DNA from: SIAJ01 sp963773845 | Lineage (GTDB): Bacteria > Planctomycetota > Planctomycetia > Gemmatales > Gemmataceae | Assembly: GCA_963773845.1 (NCBI GenBank) | Contig: CAVZCU010000009.1 | Coordinates: forward strand, 372,001-436,000 | Reading direction: 5' to 3' | Length of the DNA: 64,000 bases | Shown: positions 16,966 to 25,633 of the stretch, in pieces | How positions within the stretch are numbered: the stretch's first letter is position 1 | How the letters are laid out: every line of letters begins with the position of its first letter | Translations under genes and position numbers: made by a program | Notes under the pieces: generated by a model | What the model was told of the DNA's origin: nothing | Database searches by the model: none | What the model saw: only the letters and a program-made list of their open reading frames with translations

Positions 16966-19900
16966 TTCCGGTCGCCGATCTGGCCGGTACGTGGGCAGGC
17001 CTGACGGTTTGGACTGCGGCGCTCTGGCTGGTGATGCGACTCACGTGGCGTGAGCGCGGCTCGTTTCCGCTGTTCCAAGCAGCCCTGACTTGGGCGGCTG
17101 TCCTGATCGGATTCACCTGGGCAAAGGAGCAAAACTGGTTTCCCGGCCGGTTCGGGGCGGTCGATCCGCGAGCGTTGCAGGCTTACGGCGTCGCGATCGG
17201 CATACTTTCCCTGATCTGGGAAACTGCGCGGCGGTTGCTGCAACGATTCGACGAACCACGCCGGTTTTGGGCCGAGATGTCGCCGTCGGTCGATCGTATT
17301 GTCCTGGCCGGTCTCGTCGTTGGCCAACTGATCCTCGCGGCGTGCGGCATCGTTCCCGCGATCGTTCAAGAGTTGACTCCACGGGGCATGGAGCCGCTTT
17401 TAGTTACCCCCACCGAGGCATTCCATATTTGGGGATTCGGGTCGTGGCTGCTCTTGGGGATTCTGACGCTCGCGATCGCCTTTGTTTTGCGCTGGTCGAA
17501 GGAACAGCCAGCCGATGCTGGAGTGATCGGCCTGATTCTTTTGGCTACCACCGTGCCGTTACTGCTCGCGGGGCAATTTGCCGCTGAATTCGCAACGGCC
17601 TCGGCCGTGCGCTGGGGCTTTGCTGCGCTATTCCTGTTCGGATCGCTTTGCATCGTTGTTCGCGATGATATTGGTCATGAGTTCGCGAAACTCGGTTTCC
17701 GGTCGCGCCTGTCCGCGTGGGGGCCAGCGCGGTTGCGCGGCTTTCTCGCGATTCGCGCCGGTGTGGTGTTGTTCTTGACCTCTCTGGTCGCGTGGGAGGG
17801 CTTTAGCGGGCAAGTTCCAACTGGTCCCGCGACGGGATCGGTCTTTCGCGAAATGGGCTGGACCGCCTCGATCGTGGCGCCGCTGGTGGCAATCGTCATA
17901 GGTTTGGCGGCGACATCGATACGCGAGCGATCGTCCGGCTACGCGTTCGTGGCTGGTTGGATTTTGATCGGCGCGCTTGCCGGCGGATACGCCCTCGGCA
18001 TCGTCACGAGTGGGGCTTCTATCACGCCGGCGGAGCTGGTTCGAATTGGGCTTCTGGCCGCCGGGGCAGCCGCGGTTTGGGCGCTGGCCTGGCTCGCCGT
18101 CGAACGACGGGTTGAAGGCGACGGGTTGCTGAGTGCGTTAATCGCGGTTGCCTGGGCGGCGTTGCTTTTGCTTTGCGTGATCCCGCTCGGCGAGTTGATA
18201 GCAAACCCGGGGCAACCTCTCGGCATAGCTTCGGCTCGCTTGGGAATTGAGGGCTGGCTCGTCCTGGTTCCCACGGGCATTGCAGCGTACTGGCACGTGA
18301 GCCGGGTTGCTCGGCCTTGGCGATTACACGCGATAGGGCTGACGGCGACTCTCGCTGGCGTCTTGCTGGCATGTGCTGTGACGCGCTGGGATGAACCGGG
18401 CTCGTGGTTGTCGGCTCACGTCCTGGCTGGTGCTTGGACAATCGTGGGAATCGGCATGGCGGTGGCGCTCTTGCGTTCGCGCGAAATGCCGACTGCGGTC
18501 GCGTTGCGCCTCTGGCCGGAACTGCTCGCAACGGGACTCGTAATCCTTGCCATGCGCGGCGGCTGGACCGATCCCTGGCGGCCATGGGGCCCGGCTGGCG
18601 CGGTTGTTGTTTCCGGGCTCCTGTTCGGAATTGTCGCAGTGCGAGCGCGAAGCCGGCTCCACGAATATGCGACCGGCATGCTTGCGATGTTGGCCGGCTT
18701 TTTGATGTGGATTGTCTGGGGGCCAATGACCTTCACGAGCCTCGCGTTGGCAACGGGAATCGGTCTCGCGACCGCGGGAGCGATCTGGGCGGCAATCAAG
18801 AATTGGCGAGCGGAGCGGCGTAAGCCGCCCGATAATGACATCATCGGGCGGCTTACGCCGCTCCGCTCGCCTGAGCCGTTGCCAGCCTTCCCGCACTTCG
18901 CGGCGATCCTGTCGCTCGGCTTCTTGCTATTCGGCATGGTCCCCACGCTGTACGGCGCCAGCATCGATCCGCCGGGCGTTGCCTGGGGCCACCTTGCCGC
19001 GGTCGGACTCGTGTTCACTCTGCTGCTCCGCGATCCGCAAGCGCGGTTCGCGGTTGGCGGGTTATACATTGCTGGCGTGACCGCCATCGGGCTCGCAATT
19101 GCCGAGATTCGCGGCGGACCGGTTTGGCTCGACTGGATAACGCCGCTTGCGCTGGCAGTGTACGTTCTCGCGGCATCCGGGATCGCCCTCGCTCCTCGGT
19201 TTAATTTGCGGCGAAAAGAAACTGGAGAGGTTTACGACTGGTTTGTGATTGCCCAGGGAGTCGTGGCTGCGCTCGTCGTGGGATTGGCGGTGCGGACCGC
19301 GGTGAACGAGGCCAGCTTGATTCGTCGGCTCGCGGCCCCTGCGAGTGCGATACTCTTGGTTCCGGCGGCCGCGCTCCTGGTCCGTATTGGCTCGGCTCGA
19401 TCCAGGGCGAGGCTCCGGCCAACCGCGCTCATGCTAGGAGCCGCGTCAATCGGCCTCCTGGCGTGGGCAATACCGGATCCCTCAGGAAGTGTTCCCTGGC
19501 TGACTCGTCATTCCGGACTGTTCGCCGCCCTCTCGATTGCCGCGACGCTGTACCTGGGGCGCGACGCCCTCGCTTCCGCGTCGAATTCCGCGGTGTGGGC
19601 GAACGATTTTCGCCGCATCGGCGCGATCGTCGGGGCCTCAGCTTTGGTTGTGCTTGGAGTCGTCCTCGTTCAAGAGATCCCGCTGTTCGATCCAATCACG
19701 AAGAGGACTCCACTCGATCCGATCGCCGTCGGCGGTGTGATCGTCGGGAATCTGCTACTGATGGCGGTCGCATTGCGCTGTGCCCTGCGTCCGGAGCGCG
19801 ATCCGCTCGGGCCTACGCCGCAGGGACGGACTGGTTACGTCTATCTCGCGGAAATCCTGCTGGTGCTCCTGTTCGCCCATGTGCGCCTCAACATTCCAGA

Positions 19901-20765
19901 GATTTTCAATCCGAAGGCAGTGCGCTATTGGACGTTCATCGTCATGCTGCTGGCGTTCGTCGGCGTTGGGCTCGCGGAGTTGTTCGCCCGCCGCGGCTTG
20001 CGCGTCCTGGCGAAGCCTCTCATGCGCACGGGCGTCTTGTTGCCGCTGATTCCGCTTGTCGCCTTCTGGGCGAAACTGCCGGACCCGGTCGCGGAATTCG
20101 CCAGGACGCGTGCCCCGGGGCTTGAACCGATGATCGGCTATCTCAAAAACCTGCCGCAGCACTTTGATGTCTACGCCTTGCTATGGTTCCTGGCCGGCCT
20201 GCTCTACGGGTTGATTGCGCTTTCACGTCGCTCCTTCGGTTGGGCATTGCTTGGAGCGCTAGCGGCGAACGCCGGGCTCTGGGCCTTGCTAGAGCATCAC
20301 GAAGTGCCGGCCGCGGTGCATCCGCAGGCATGGGCGATTCCGCTGGCGCTCATCGTTCTCGTTTCCGAGCACGTCAATCGCCATCGACTGCGGGCGGAAG
20401 TGGCGGCCGGCCTGCGCTACCTCGGGATCAGCATGATTTACATCGCGTCGGCGGCCGATCTCTTCATTGCCGGCGTCGGCCAGTCGCTGTGGTTGCCGAT
20501 TGTGCTGGCGGTGCTTTGCCTCGCCGGCGTCGTTGCCGGTGTACTGCTGCGCGTCCGTGCATTTCTTTATCTGGGAATTGGCTTCCTATTCCTCGATGTG
20601 TTTTCGATGATTTGGCACGCGGCAGTCGATCGCGAACAAACGTGGGTGTGGTACGTCTCGGGGATTGTTCTGGGCGCAATGATCATCGCGCTGTTCGCAG
20701 TTCTCGAGAAACGCCGCAATGATGTGCGCGATTTGGTCGGCCGGCTCAGGCAGTGGAATCGATGA
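16962..20765 (+). CDS. Giant polytopic membrane protein, C-terminal part
   Basis: 1,267 codons from a TTG at 16962, but the same frame is open upstream to at least 16896 (ASVCESIPTFCALTSCFAGLL, one more TM), so 16962 is probably not a true start. The protein is almost entirely hydrophobic helices (about thirty), with the soluble C-terminal tail EKRRNDVRDLVGRLRQ. Repeated Trp-rich helix starts suggest internal duplication. At about codons 615-637 it carries the peptide AERRKPPDNDIIGRLTPLRS, encoded by an in-frame palindrome. Large multi-TM proteins with N-terminal zinc ribbons (DUF2339/DUF2157-like) are the nearest general class; I cannot assign it further. Confidence 0.7.
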   Translation: MIPVADLAGTWAGLTVWTAALWLVMRLTWRERGSFPLFQAALTWAAVLIGFTWAKEQNWFPGRFGAVDPRALQAYGVAIGILSLIWETARRLLQRFDEPRRFWAEMSPSVDRIVLAGLVVGQLILAACGIVPAIVQELTPRGMEPLLVTPTEAFHIWGFGSWLLLGILTLAIAFVLRWSKEQPADAGVIGLILLATTVPLLLAGQFAAEFATASAVRWGFAALFLFGSLCIVVRDDIGHEFAKLGFRSRLSAWGPARLRGFLAIRAGVVLFLTSLVAWEGFSGQVPTGPATGSVFREMGWTASIVAPLVAIVIGLAATSIRERSSGYAFVAGWILIGALAGGYALGIVTSGASITPAELVRIGLLAAGAAAVWALAWLAVERRVEGDGLLSALIAVAWAALLLLCVIPLGELIANPGQPLGIASARLGIEGWLVLVPTGIAAYWHVSRVARPWRLHAIGLTATLAGVLLACAVTRWDEPGSWLSAHVLAGAWTIVGIGMAVALLRSREMPTAVALRLWPELLATGLVILAMRGGWTDPWRPWGPAGAVVVSGLLFGIVAVRARSRLHEYATGMLAMLAGFLMWIVWGPMTFTSLALATGIGLATAGAIWAAIKNWRAERRKPPDNDIIGRLTPLRSPEPLPAFPHFAAILSLGFLLFGMVPTLYGASIDPPGVAWGHLAAVGLVFTLLLRDPQARFAVGGLYIAGVTAIGLAIAEIRGGPVWLDWITPLALAVYVLAASGIALAPRFNLRRKETGEVYDWFVIAQGVVAALVVGLAVRTAVNEASLIRRLAAPASAILLVPAAALLVRIGSARSRARLRPTALMLGAASIGLLAWAIPDPSGSVPWLTRHSGLFAALSIAATLYLGRDALASASNSAVWANDFRRIGAIVGASALVVLGVVLVQEIPLFDPITKRTPLDPIAVGGVIVGNLLLMAVALRCALRPERDPLGPTPQGRTGYVYLAEILLVLLFAHVRLNIPEIFNPKAVRYWTFIVMLLAFVGVGLAELFARRGLRVLAKPLMRTGVLLPLIPLVAFWAKLPDPVAEFARTRAPGLEPMIGYLKNLPQHFDVYALLWFLAGLLYGLIALSRRSFGWALLGALAANAGLWALLEHHEVPAAVHPQAWAIPLALIVLVSEHVNRHRLRAEVAAGLRYLGISMIYIASAADLFIAGVGQSLWLPIVLAVLCLAGVVAGVLLRVRAFLYLGIGFLFLDVFSMIWHAAVDREQTWVWYVSGIVLGAMIIALFAVLEKRRNDVRDLVGRLRQWNR
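18805..18871. repeat. 67-bp palindromic element, in-frame within the membrane-protein gene
   Basis: Arms 18805-18833 and 18843-18871 are perfect 29-base inverted copies with a 9-base loop, nearly identical to the copy at 16826-16895. It reads through without stop and adds about 22 residues to a loop between membrane helices. The reading phase (GCG-GAG-CGG-CGT-AAG) equals that of the other copy. Confidence 0.93.
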
Positions 20766-20826
20766 CTTCGACGCCGCCTTGGTCCGGCGTCGGACTTCAG
20801 TTAGAATGCGTCCAAGGGAGATTGCA

Positions 20827-21570
20827 ATGCCGCTCCGCGATCACTTTCGGCCGCCGATTTCCAAGCATTGGTCGTGGGAAGGACTCCACGGTGGCTGGCC
20901 GATGACGATGGCGCAAGCGCTGGCGCCGCTTCTGCCCGACGGCTACATCGTGGAGCCACGCGCCCATTTAGGCAGTTTTTATGAGATTGACGTTAGTGCG
21001 TTCGAAGACTACTCAGAAGCCGAATCGAAAATGGACTTTGATCCAGACGCCGGCGAAGGCGGAGTCGCTACGGCGACTTGGGCGCCACCTGTTCCCACGC
21101 TGTCGATCGAAACCGAGTTTCCCGAAGAATACTCCTACGAGCTTCTGATTCTCAATGTTGAACGCGAACGAGAACTCGTTGCCGCAGTCGAACTGGTTAG
21201 CCCAGCGAATAAGGACAGTCCTTCGAGCCGGCATTTGTTTGTGGCGAAATGCCTCAATCTATTGCAGAAGGGAATCTGCGTCTCGATTGTCGATCTGGTG
21301 ACCATAAGCCGATTCAACTTGTATGTCGATTTATTGGATCTAAAGCGGCGCCGCGATCCGAATTTCACGGGCAATCTGTTGCCAACATATGCGGCAACAT
21401 GTCGAACGGTTCAAATCGGCGAGAAGACGCGACTGGACACGTGGTCGTATCCACTCGCAGTCGGCCACAAGTTGCCGACACTCCCCATCTGGTTGACGCC
21501 AAAGCTGCCAGTCGCGCTTGACTTGGAAGAGAGCTACGAGTCCGCCTGTCGCACGTTTAAGATCAAATAG
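20827..21570 (+). CDS. DUF4058 family protein
   Basis: 247 residues from ATG 20827, preceded by an AAGGGAG ribosome-binding site; an upstream start in the same frame has no such site. DUF4058 features visible are the N-terminal MPLRDHFRPPISKHWSWEGL, the middle YVVEPRAHLG-like segment and the core VERERELVAAVELVSPANK, followed by LLDLKRRRDPN. The ELVSPANK segment resembles a PD-(D/E)xK-type nuclease core, which I note as an inference. Common in planctomycetes and cyanobacteria, no established function. Its last eight bases overlap the convergent gcvPB end (21563-21570). Confidence 0.85.
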   Translation: MPLRDHFRPPISKHWSWEGLHGGWPMTMAQALAPLLPDGYIVEPRAHLGSFYEIDVSAFEDYSEAESKMDFDPDAGEGGVATATWAPPVPTLSIETEFPEEYSYELLILNVERERELVAAVELVSPANKDSPSSRHLFVAKCLNLLQKGICVSIVDLVTISRFNLYVDLLDLKRRRDPNFTGNLLPTYAATCRTVQIGEKTRLDTWSYPLAVGHKLPTLPIWLTPKLPVALDLEESYESACRTFKIK

Positions 21571-23020
21571 CTTTCCATCGCAGCACCGGCTCCTTCGCCG
21601 CCTTCACTTCATCGGGACGGCTGATGTTCAGCGTGTGCGGCGCTTTTTGCAGGAATGCGGCATCTTCCTCGATGATCTTCAAGAGCACGTCGGCGAAAGC
21701 GTCGAGCGTTTCCTTGCTCTCCGTCTCCGTCGGCTCCATCATCAGCGCTTCGGGGACGACGAGCGGGAAGTAGACGGTTGGCGCGTGGAAGCCGAAATCC
21801 AAGAGCCGTTTGGCGATGTCCATCGCGCTGATTCGCCGCTCGCGGCGAAGTGCCTTCGCACTCGCGACGAACTCGTGCATGCAGCGGTCGCCGTGCGGCA
21901 CTTCGTAGGCATGCTTGATGCGACTCAGAAGGTAGTTGGCATTGAGAACGGCGTGCTCGCTGCAGCGCTTGAGGCCGTCCGGTCCGAGCGTGCGGATATA
22001 CGCCCAGCCGCGGAACAGGATGCCGACGTTGCCGAAGAAACTGCGAACGCGGCCGATCGACTTCGGGCGGTCGTAATCGAGCACGAAGCGCTCGCCGCGC
22101 TTCGCTACCAATGGCGCGGGGAGGTAGGGGGCGAGTTTGTTGGTGACGGCAATCGGGCCGGAGCCCGGACCGCCGGCGCCGTGCGGGCCGGTGAATGTCT
22201 TGTGTACGTTGTAGTGCTGCATGTCGGCGCCGAAGTCGCCCGGCCGAGTGTAGCCGAGGATGGCATTCATGTTCGCGCCATCGAGGTACATAAGACCGCC
22301 GGCCGCGTGGACCATCTCGCGGATCTGCTTGATTTGCCGCTCGAACAGACCGAGCGTGTTCGGGTTGGTGATCATGAACACGGCCGTTGAGTCGCCGAGC
22401 TTGGCCTTCAAGTCTTCAAGATCGACGAGACCCTTGGCGTTGCTCTTGACCGTGACGGCATGAAACCCCGCAAGAGCAGCGCTGGCGGGATTCGTGCCAT
22501 GAGCACTGTCGGGGACCAGAACTGTCTTGCGCTGCGTTTGGCCTACGTCGCGAAAGTAGGCAGCGGCGACGTAGAGGGCCGTCAACTCCCCCTGGGCCCC
22601 GGCCGCCGGTTGCAGCGATACGGCCGGCAGTCCGGAAATCTCGGCGAGAAAGTTCTGCATGTCCCAGAGCACTTCGAGCATGCCCTGGGTGCTCGCCTCA
22701 TCCTGGAGCGGATGCAACCCCGCAAACGCCGGGTGATTGGCGACACGTTCGTGCCGCTTCGGGTTGTACTTCATCGTGCACGAACCGAGCGGGTAGAAGT
22801 TCGTGTCGATCGACATGTTCCGCTGCGACAGGTTCGTGAAGTGGCGGATGAGATCGCTCTCGGCGACCTCCGGCAATGGCGGCGGTTCCTCTGCCAATTG
22901 ATCCCCTGGGATCAAGCCGCTCGCCGGCGTAGCGGGCACATCGCAGGCCGGTAGCCGATGGCACCGACGACCGGGTTTGGAGAGTTCGAAGAGCAGTGCG
23001 GTGGATTGGGTGTTGGTCAT
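21563..23020 (-). CDS. gcvPB: Glycine dehydrogenase (decarboxylating) subunit 2
   Basis: 485 residues from ATG 23020 (MTNTQSTALLFELSKPGR); an upstream TTG extension (23071) is not needed. This is the PLP-carrying subunit of the P-protein, with MKYNPKRHERV, AHGTNPASAALAG and the PLP-lysine region YNVHKTFTGPHGAGGPG. It pairs with gcvPA to decarboxylate glycine and pass aminomethyl to GcvH. It is the last gene of the minus-strand gcvT-gcvH-Uma2-gcvPA-gcvPB operon. Split P-protein is the usual arrangement outside proteobacteria. Confidence 0.96.
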   Translation of the reverse strand: MTNTQSTALLFELSKPGRRCHRLPACDVPATPASGLIPGDQLAEEPPPLPEVAESDLIRHFTNLSQRNMSIDTNFYPLGSCTMKYNPKRHERVANHPAFAGLHPLQDEASTQGMLEVLWDMQNFLAEISGLPAVSLQPAAGAQGELTALYVAAAYFRDVGQTQRKTVLVPDSAHGTNPASAALAGFHAVTVKSNAKGLVDLEDLKAKLGDSTAVFMITNPNTLGLFERQIKQIREMVHAAGGLMYLDGANMNAILGYTRPGDFGADMQHYNVHKTFTGPHGAGGPGSGPIAVTNKLAPYLPAPLVAKRGERFVLDYDRPKSIGRVRSFFGNVGILFRGWAYIRTLGPDGLKRCSEHAVLNANYLLSRIKHAYEVPHGDRCMHEFVASAKALRRERRISAMDIAKRLLDFGFHAPTVYFPLVVPEALMMEPTETESKETLDAFADVLLKIIEEDAAFLQKAPHTLNISRPDEVKAAKEPVLRWKAI

Positions 23021-23097
23021 GGTCAGTTGATTTCCGATTTCTACTGGCTCTCGATTGCGCCGACGAATCAATGAATTTCAAATTCGCGGTAATTGCA

Positions 23098-24444
23098 CTA
23101 TCCGACCGCCGCCCGCAATGCCCCCGCTAAGCCGTCGATCTCCGCCTTCGTCCGCTTCTCCGTCACCGCGACGATCAGCACGTCGTTCGAATCGGGATAC
23201 CAACGGCCCGCGTGCAGGCCGGCGAAGTAGCCTTGTGCTTGCAACTTCCTCAGGATGGTCGGAACATCGCCGCGAACTTTGAGCGCGAATTCCTTGAAGA
23301 AGGGCCGGTTGACGGCGAGCGACACGCCCGGCACGTTTGCGAGTTGCACCGCCGCGTGGTGGGCCTTTTGCAGGCATAAGTCGGCTGTCTCCTTTAAGCC
23401 TTGTGGGCCGAGGGCGGTCAGGTACACGGTCGCTCGCAGCGCGAACAGCCCCTGGTTGGTGCAGATATTGCTCGACGCCTTTTCGCGGCGGATGTGCTGC
23501 TCGCGGGTTTGCAACGTGAGCACCCAGCAGCGATTGCCGTTACGGTCGGTTGTCTCGCCGACGAGCCGGCCGGGGATCTTGCGGACGTATTCCGATCGGC
23601 AGGCCATGACACCCAAGTACGGTCCGCCATAACCCATCGGCGTGCCAAGGCATTGTCCCTCGGCGACCGCGATGTCGGCGCCGTAATCGCCGGGGCGTTT
23701 CAGGACGCCCGTGCTGATGGGATCGAAGCTCGCGACGGCCAGCGCCCCGGCGGACTTTGCAATCCGCATGATTTCGGCGGCCTCTTCGAGGTGGCCGAAG
23801 AAGTTGGGATGTTGAACGACGACCGCCGCTGTTTGATCCGTGATAGCTTTCGTCAGATCGTCCGGGTCGAGGAAGCCATTCGGGCACGACAACGTGACCA
23901 GCTTGACCCCGAGGTTCACCAGATAGGTTGCGAGCACCGCGCGATATTCCGGATGCACAGTCTCCGGAACAATTACGTGGCCCTTGCGATCGGTGATGTT
24001 AATCGCCATCAACACCGCTTCCGCGACCGACGACCCGCCCTCGTAGAGGCTCGCGTTAGCAACGTCCATCCCAGTGATCTGACAGATCAGCGTCTGATAT
24101 TCGAAGAACGCCTGCAGGCTGCCCTGGCTCGCTTCAGCTTGGTAAGGCGTGTACGCGGTATAGAACTCGCTGCGCCCGGCGATGGCATCGACGACCGTGG
24201 GAATGAAGTGGTCGTAGCTGCCACCGCCCAGGAAGCAAACATTCTCCGCGGCCGCCTGGTTCTTCTTCGCCAGGGCCGCGACGTGTTCCGTCAATTCAAT
24301 CTCGCTGAGCGCCTCGGGAATGGCGAGCGAGCGGTCGAAGCGTACGTCCGGCGGAATCGGCGCGAACAGGTCGTTAACGGAGGACACGCCAATGGCCTTG
24401 AGCATGTCGGCCACGTCGGCGGGGGTATTCAAGACGTAGGGCAA
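23098..24444 (-). CDS. gcvPA: Glycine dehydrogenase (decarboxylating) subunit 1
   Basis: 448 residues. Diagnostic segments are FLGGGSYDHFIPTVVDAIAG near the N-terminus, FYTAYTPYQAEASQGSLQ, NASLYEGGSSVAEA and GPYLGVMACRSEYVRKIPGR. It forms the heterotetrameric P-protein with GcvPB and lacks the PLP lysine, as expected. ATG 24444 follows the Uma2 gene by 18 bases, so the two are probably cotranscribed. The 77-base gap to gcvPB holds nothing notable. Confidence 0.96.
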   Translation of the reverse strand: MPYVLNTPADVADMLKAIGVSSVNDLFAPIPPDVRFDRSLAIPEALSEIELTEHVAALAKKNQAAAENVCFLGGGSYDHFIPTVVDAIAGRSEFYTAYTPYQAEASQGSLQAFFEYQTLICQITGMDVANASLYEGGSSVAEAVLMAINITDRKGHVIVPETVHPEYRAVLATYLVNLGVKLVTLSCPNGFLDPDDLTKAITDQTAAVVVQHPNFFGHLEEAAEIMRIAKSAGALAVASFDPISTGVLKRPGDYGADIAVAEGQCLGTPMGYGGPYLGVMACRSEYVRKIPGRLVGETTDRNGNRCWVLTLQTREQHIRREKASSNICTNQGLFALRATVYLTALGPQGLKETADLCLQKAHHAAVQLANVPGVSLAVNRPFFKEFALKVRGDVPTILRKLQAQGYFAGLHAGRWYPDSNDVLIVAVTEKRTKAEIDGLAGALRAAVG

Positions 24445-24462
24445 GGGGGTCTCCGAAGTCGG

Positions 24463-25164
24463 TCAAGGATTGGCGGCTGGCGTAACGAGCGTTTTGGCCC
24501 AGGCACTGCAATGTCGCCAAAACGCAACCTCATCCATTTCGTTCGTTTCTACTAACAACCGAGTCAGGTCGGCCGACCGTACCAATGGAAATGACAAACT
24601 GCGTTCGGCGGTCTGATATGCCCCGTCGGGCTGCAAATGACGGATCACGATCTCTTCGTCATCGTGCCGCCAAATTTCGGGTACGCCCATTCGAGCATAA
24701 ATTGCTTCCTTCGAAACCGAACTCGATGTGAGGTCCACCTCAATGGCCAAATCTGGCGGCGGGTGCATCGACAGATTGATATCGTCAGCCCTGATTACAG
24801 CAGGCGCGTTTGCAATGTAGAAACTCTCGTCTGCCTCGAGTCCTTGTTCCGCCGCCTCGTTCCGCAACGTAGTCGCGCCGGCGTTTATTAACTTGAAATC
24901 GAGTAGCTCGGCCAAGATCATGACAATCAGACCGAGACGGAAATGTGGTTGCTCGTGCCGACTCTTCGGGGACATAACCTCAATCCTCCCGCGATCGAAC
25001 GTGATCTTCACACGACGTCGGTGCTCGTCGCGAAAATCAGCGAGGCGATTATAAACCAGCCAGGGAACGCCCGTCGCGTACACGACCTCGCCAGGGACAA
25101 GATCGATCAGTGCTTGTTCAAGCCACGCAAACGAGGGCGGCGCCTTCGTCTTCGCCGTAATCAT
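24463..25164 (-). CDS. Uma2 family (DUF820) restriction-endonuclease-like protein
   Basis: 233 residues. The PD-(D/E)xK-like core of Uma2 is present: RRVKITFDRGRIEVMSPKSRH, HPPPDLAIEVDLTSSS (Asp/Glu metal site) and YARMGVPEIWRHDDEEIVI. The family is hugely expanded in cyanobacteria and planctomycetes with no settled role. The start codon overlaps the gcvH stop by one base (TAATG), so it is translationally coupled inside the glycine-cleavage operon. That position is unusual and suggests either insertion or a hitch-hiking role. No glycine-related motif is visible. Confidence 0.85.
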   Translation of the reverse strand: MITAKTKAPPSFAWLEQALIDLVPGEVVYATGVPWLVYNRLADFRDEHRRRVKITFDRGRIEVMSPKSRHEQPHFRLGLIVMILAELLDFKLINAGATTLRNEAAEQGLEADESFYIANAPAVIRADDINLSMHPPPDLAIEVDLTSSSVSKEAIYARMGVPEIWRHDDEEIVIRHLQPDGAYQTAERSLSFPLVRSADLTRLLVETNEMDEVAFWRHCSAWAKTLVTPAANP

Positions 25165-25547
25165 TAGTGCCCCTCCGCAATCTGCTTCTCATACTGTTCG
25201 AGCGTCAACAAGTGATCCGTTTTCGCTCCGCTCGACATCTTGATTTTAATCATCCAGCCTTTGCCGTAGGGATCCTGGTTGATGATCGAAGGGTCCTTCT
25301 CGACGGCGGTGTTCTTCTCCAGCACTGTGCCGCTCATTGGCGCATTCAAATCGAAAACCGCTTTCACCGATTCAATTTCGCCGAATGGCTGCGTCGCCGT
25401 CACCGGTTTACCGACCGCCGGCAGTTGCAGGTGGGTCACGTCCGTTAGTTGATCGACCGCATACTGCGTAATTCCCACGGTACAGACATCTCCCTGGATG
25501 TCCGCCCATTCGTGGCTTGGCAGGTAGCGGAGTTTCGATTGGTCCAT
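25164..25547 (-). CDS. gcvH: Glycine cleavage system H protein
   Basis: 127 residues from ATG 25547 (MDQSKLRYLPSHEWADIQG); an upstream in-frame start adds only repeat-derived residues. The lipoylation site is Lys62 in GEIESVKAVFDLNAP. The protein shuttles the aminomethyl group between GcvP and GcvT. Normal length. A palindrome (25560-25633) lies between gcvT and this gene, and the stop codon overlaps the Uma2 start. Confidence 0.96.
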   Translation of the reverse strand: MDQSKLRYLPSHEWADIQGDVCTVGITQYAVDQLTDVTHLQLPAVGKPVTATQPFGEIESVKAVFDLNAPMSGTVLEKNTAVEKDPSIINQDPYGKGWMIKIKMSSGAKTDHLLTLEQYEKQIAEGH

Positions 25548-25559
25548 GAATGCTCTCCA

Positions 25560-25633
25560 AGTTTCAACTTCCAAGTTTCAAGTTCCAAGTTGAAGACAAG
25601 CAACTTGAAACTTGAAACTTGGAATTTGAAACT
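25560..25633. repeat. 33-bp palindrome between gcvT and gcvH
   Basis: Arms 25560-25592 and 25601-25633 pair with two mismatches and consist of repeated AAGTTTC/GAAACTT words. The right arm ends on the first base of the gcvT stop codon. In the operon mRNA it would form a long stem between two genes, so it could affect relative expression or RNA stability. Confidence 0.85.

Noticed and set aside
16962..16991. Independent start (TTG) for the downstream half of the giant membrane protein
   Set aside because: The same frame is open upstream and encodes another membrane helix, and there is no ribosome-binding site at the TTG.
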